From the NCBI GenBank assembly GCA_031273735.1, contig JAISRI010000215.1:1-6573 (forward strand): a DNA stretch of 6,573 nt, read 5' to 3'. Positions 5,489 through 6,573 of the stretch are shown piece after piece. The position numbers were made by a program, and so were the translations under genes. Positions within the stretch are counted from its first letter, which is position 1. Each line of letters begins with the position of its first letter. Source of the stretch: Helicobacteraceae bacterium. Lineage in GTDB: Bacteria > Campylobacterota > Campylobacteria > Campylobacterales > SZUA-545. Below the pieces are notes generated by a model that did not search any database, was not told the origin of the DNA, and saw only the letters and a program-made list of their open reading frames with translations.

Positions 5489-6573
5489 AAAGATTCGACG
5501 CGATAATAATCGGTGGAGGAATCGGCGGGGCGTCAATAGGATATTTTCTTTCTAAAAACAATCTAAGCGTATGCGTCGTAGAACAAGCAAAGATCGCGAG
5601 CGGCGCGAGCGGCGCGGCGGGCGCTTTTCTTTCGCCGATGATGGGTAAAGGATCGCTTGTCGATTTTGTCAATGAAGCCTTAGCTTTTTCGATCGCTTTT
5701 TACGAAAAAATAGCTCCTGATCTTTTGGTAAAAAACGGCGCTTTGCGTTTTGTAAAAAGCGGCGAATCAATAGAGCGCTTTAACAACGACATTAAACTAA
5801 CAAAAGTCGAATATGAGCGTCGCGGAGAAGCGATTTTTTTTCCAAACGCGGGCGCGATCGACGCGGTAAAATTATGCGAAAGACTTCTTGAAAAATGCGT
5901 AGTTTTTGAAAACGTGAAAGCCGATCGCCTACGCTATAAAAACGGCGAATGGCGTATCGGCGAATTAAGCGCGCCAACTCTTGTCGTCTCAACGGGCGCT
6001 TATTCGTCGCTACTACCCGACTGGTGGCTAAAAACTCGCGGCGTGTGGGGCGAGCGTTTGCGCGTTAAACCAATTAAACCGATCGCTTATAACTATATGA
6101 GCGACATTGCGATTTCGGCTAGTTTTCCCGATCAAACGGCGGCGATCGGCGCTACGCATAAACGCGCCGCGATCGATTGGCAAATCGACCCTAGCGCGAT
6201 CGACGAGCTTCTAAAAAAAGCGATCAAAATATTGCCTGAAATCAAAAACGCTGAAGTTTTAGATATTTTTGGCGGTATGCGCCCCGCAAGTTCCGATTAT
6301 ATTCCGATTGCGGGCAAGTTTCCAGACGTTCATAAAATCTTACGCGATTCTCCTAATTTGCCAAACGGCGAAAGAGTCGCGGAGGATTCTTTTGCCTACT
6401 ATCCGAATCTATACTATTTTGGAGCGCACGGCGCGAGAGGGTTTGTAACCGCGCCATACGTCGCGAAAATGCTTGCAAAGACGATCGCAAACGACGAAAA
6501 AAAGAAAGAAAATCCGTTCAAGCCTTCCCGTTTTATTTTGCGAACCTTTAGAAGAGATATTAAAGCAAGCTCT
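5479..6573 (+). CDS. mnmC: MnmC-type FAD-dependent tRNA cmnm5(s2)U34 oxidoreductase (3' end off window)
   Basis: An open frame of 365 codons runs from the ATG at 5479 to the right edge without a stop. It belongs to the DAO family of FAD oxidoreductases. The N-terminal Rossmann motif is IIIGGGIGGA (residues 9-18), with Glu35 ending strand two for the FAD ribose. SGASGAAGAFLSPMM (about 45-60) matches the ASGxxG segment of the family. Late motifs point to the MnmC oxidoreductase domain: GGMRP with Arg268, SDYIPIAGKFPD (272-283), GAHGARGFVTAP (315-326), and the tail PFKPSRFILRTFRRD, which resembles the usual MnmC ending. That domain removes the carboxymethyl group from cmnm5(s2)U34, giving nm5(s2)U34. 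The methyltransferase half found in E. coli MnmC is absent, because the protein begins directly with the FAD domain. Only a few residues are probably missing at the C-terminus. It overlaps mtaB by 10 nt. A ThiO-like amino-acid oxidase is the main alternative, less likely given the tail motifs. Confidence 0.75.
   Translation, partial: MSIKRFDAIIIGGGIGGASIGYFLSKNNLSVCVVEQAKIASGASGAAGAFLSPMMGKGSLVDFVNEALAFSIAFYEKIAPDLLVKNGALRFVKSGESIERFNNDIKLTKVEYERRGEAIFFPNAGAIDAVKLCERLLEKCVVFENVKADRLRYKNGEWRIGELSAPTLVVSTGAYSSLLPDWWLKTRGVWGERLRVKPIKPIAYNYMSDIAISASFPDQTAAIGATHKRAAIDWQIDPSAIDELLKKAIKILPEIKNAEVLDIFGGMRPASSDYIPIAGKFPDVHKILRDSPNLPNGERVAEDSFAYYPNLYYFGAHGARGFVTAPYVAKMLAKTIANDEKKKENPFKPSRFILRTFRRDIKASS

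Noticed and set aside
5460..5992. Minus-strand frames opposite the MnmC-like gene
   Set aside because: The plus strand here has a full-length open frame with clear FAD-enzyme motifs; the minus-strand frames are shadows.

Overview
The window looks like chromosomal housekeeping DNA from a member of the Campylobacterota (the former Epsilonproteobacteria). The best evidence is gene order. A very acidic protein, guanylate kinase, TatA and arginyl-tRNA synthetase follow one another on one strand, as I recall for Helicobacter pylori (poly-E-rich protein, gmk, tatA, argS) and Campylobacter jejuni (highly acidic protein, gmk, tatA, argS). The C-terminal half of ArgS also reads like the Campylobacterota form. 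The G+C content looks moderate by eye, well above that of Campylobacter or Helicobacter. The hexamer CGATCG is strikingly frequent, so this is probably a less familiar lineage. I cannot name a genus.

Layout: bases 1-103 hold the start of a minus-strand gene for an exported protein, cut by the window edge. Bases 104-190 are a short divergent intergenic region with promoter-like sequence and an 8-bp tandem repeat. From 191 to the right edge everything is on the plus strand and tightly packed. The order is acidic protein (191-1729), gmk (1726-2337), tatA (2370-2588), argS (2643-4238), mtaB (4235-5488), and an MnmC-type FAD oxidoreductase (5479 to the edge, stop codon not reached). Three junctions overlap (4, 4 and 10 nt), the other two gaps are 32 and 54 nt, and no terminator-like hairpin is visible, so this is most likely one operon. 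The last gene is open at the edge but shows the expected family motifs almost to its C-terminus.

Functionally the operon mixes nucleotide metabolism (GMP to GDP), twin-arginine export, tRNA charging and two anticodon-loop tRNA modification enzymes. MtaB (position 37) and the MnmC oxidoreductase (position 34) would both act on tRNA-Lys(UUU), an unusually neat pairing. The least understood gene is the acidic one. It begins with what looks like a degenerate response-regulator receiver domain and continues into a long Asp/Glu-rich region with internal repeats.

I see no tRNA or rRNA genes, mobile elements, phage genes, CRISPR arrays or defence genes, and no stretch of more than 300 bases without a gene. 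Nothing here is clearly a new multi-gene system. The acidic pseudo-receiver protein, the CGATCG enrichment and the tRNA modification pair are the points most worth following.
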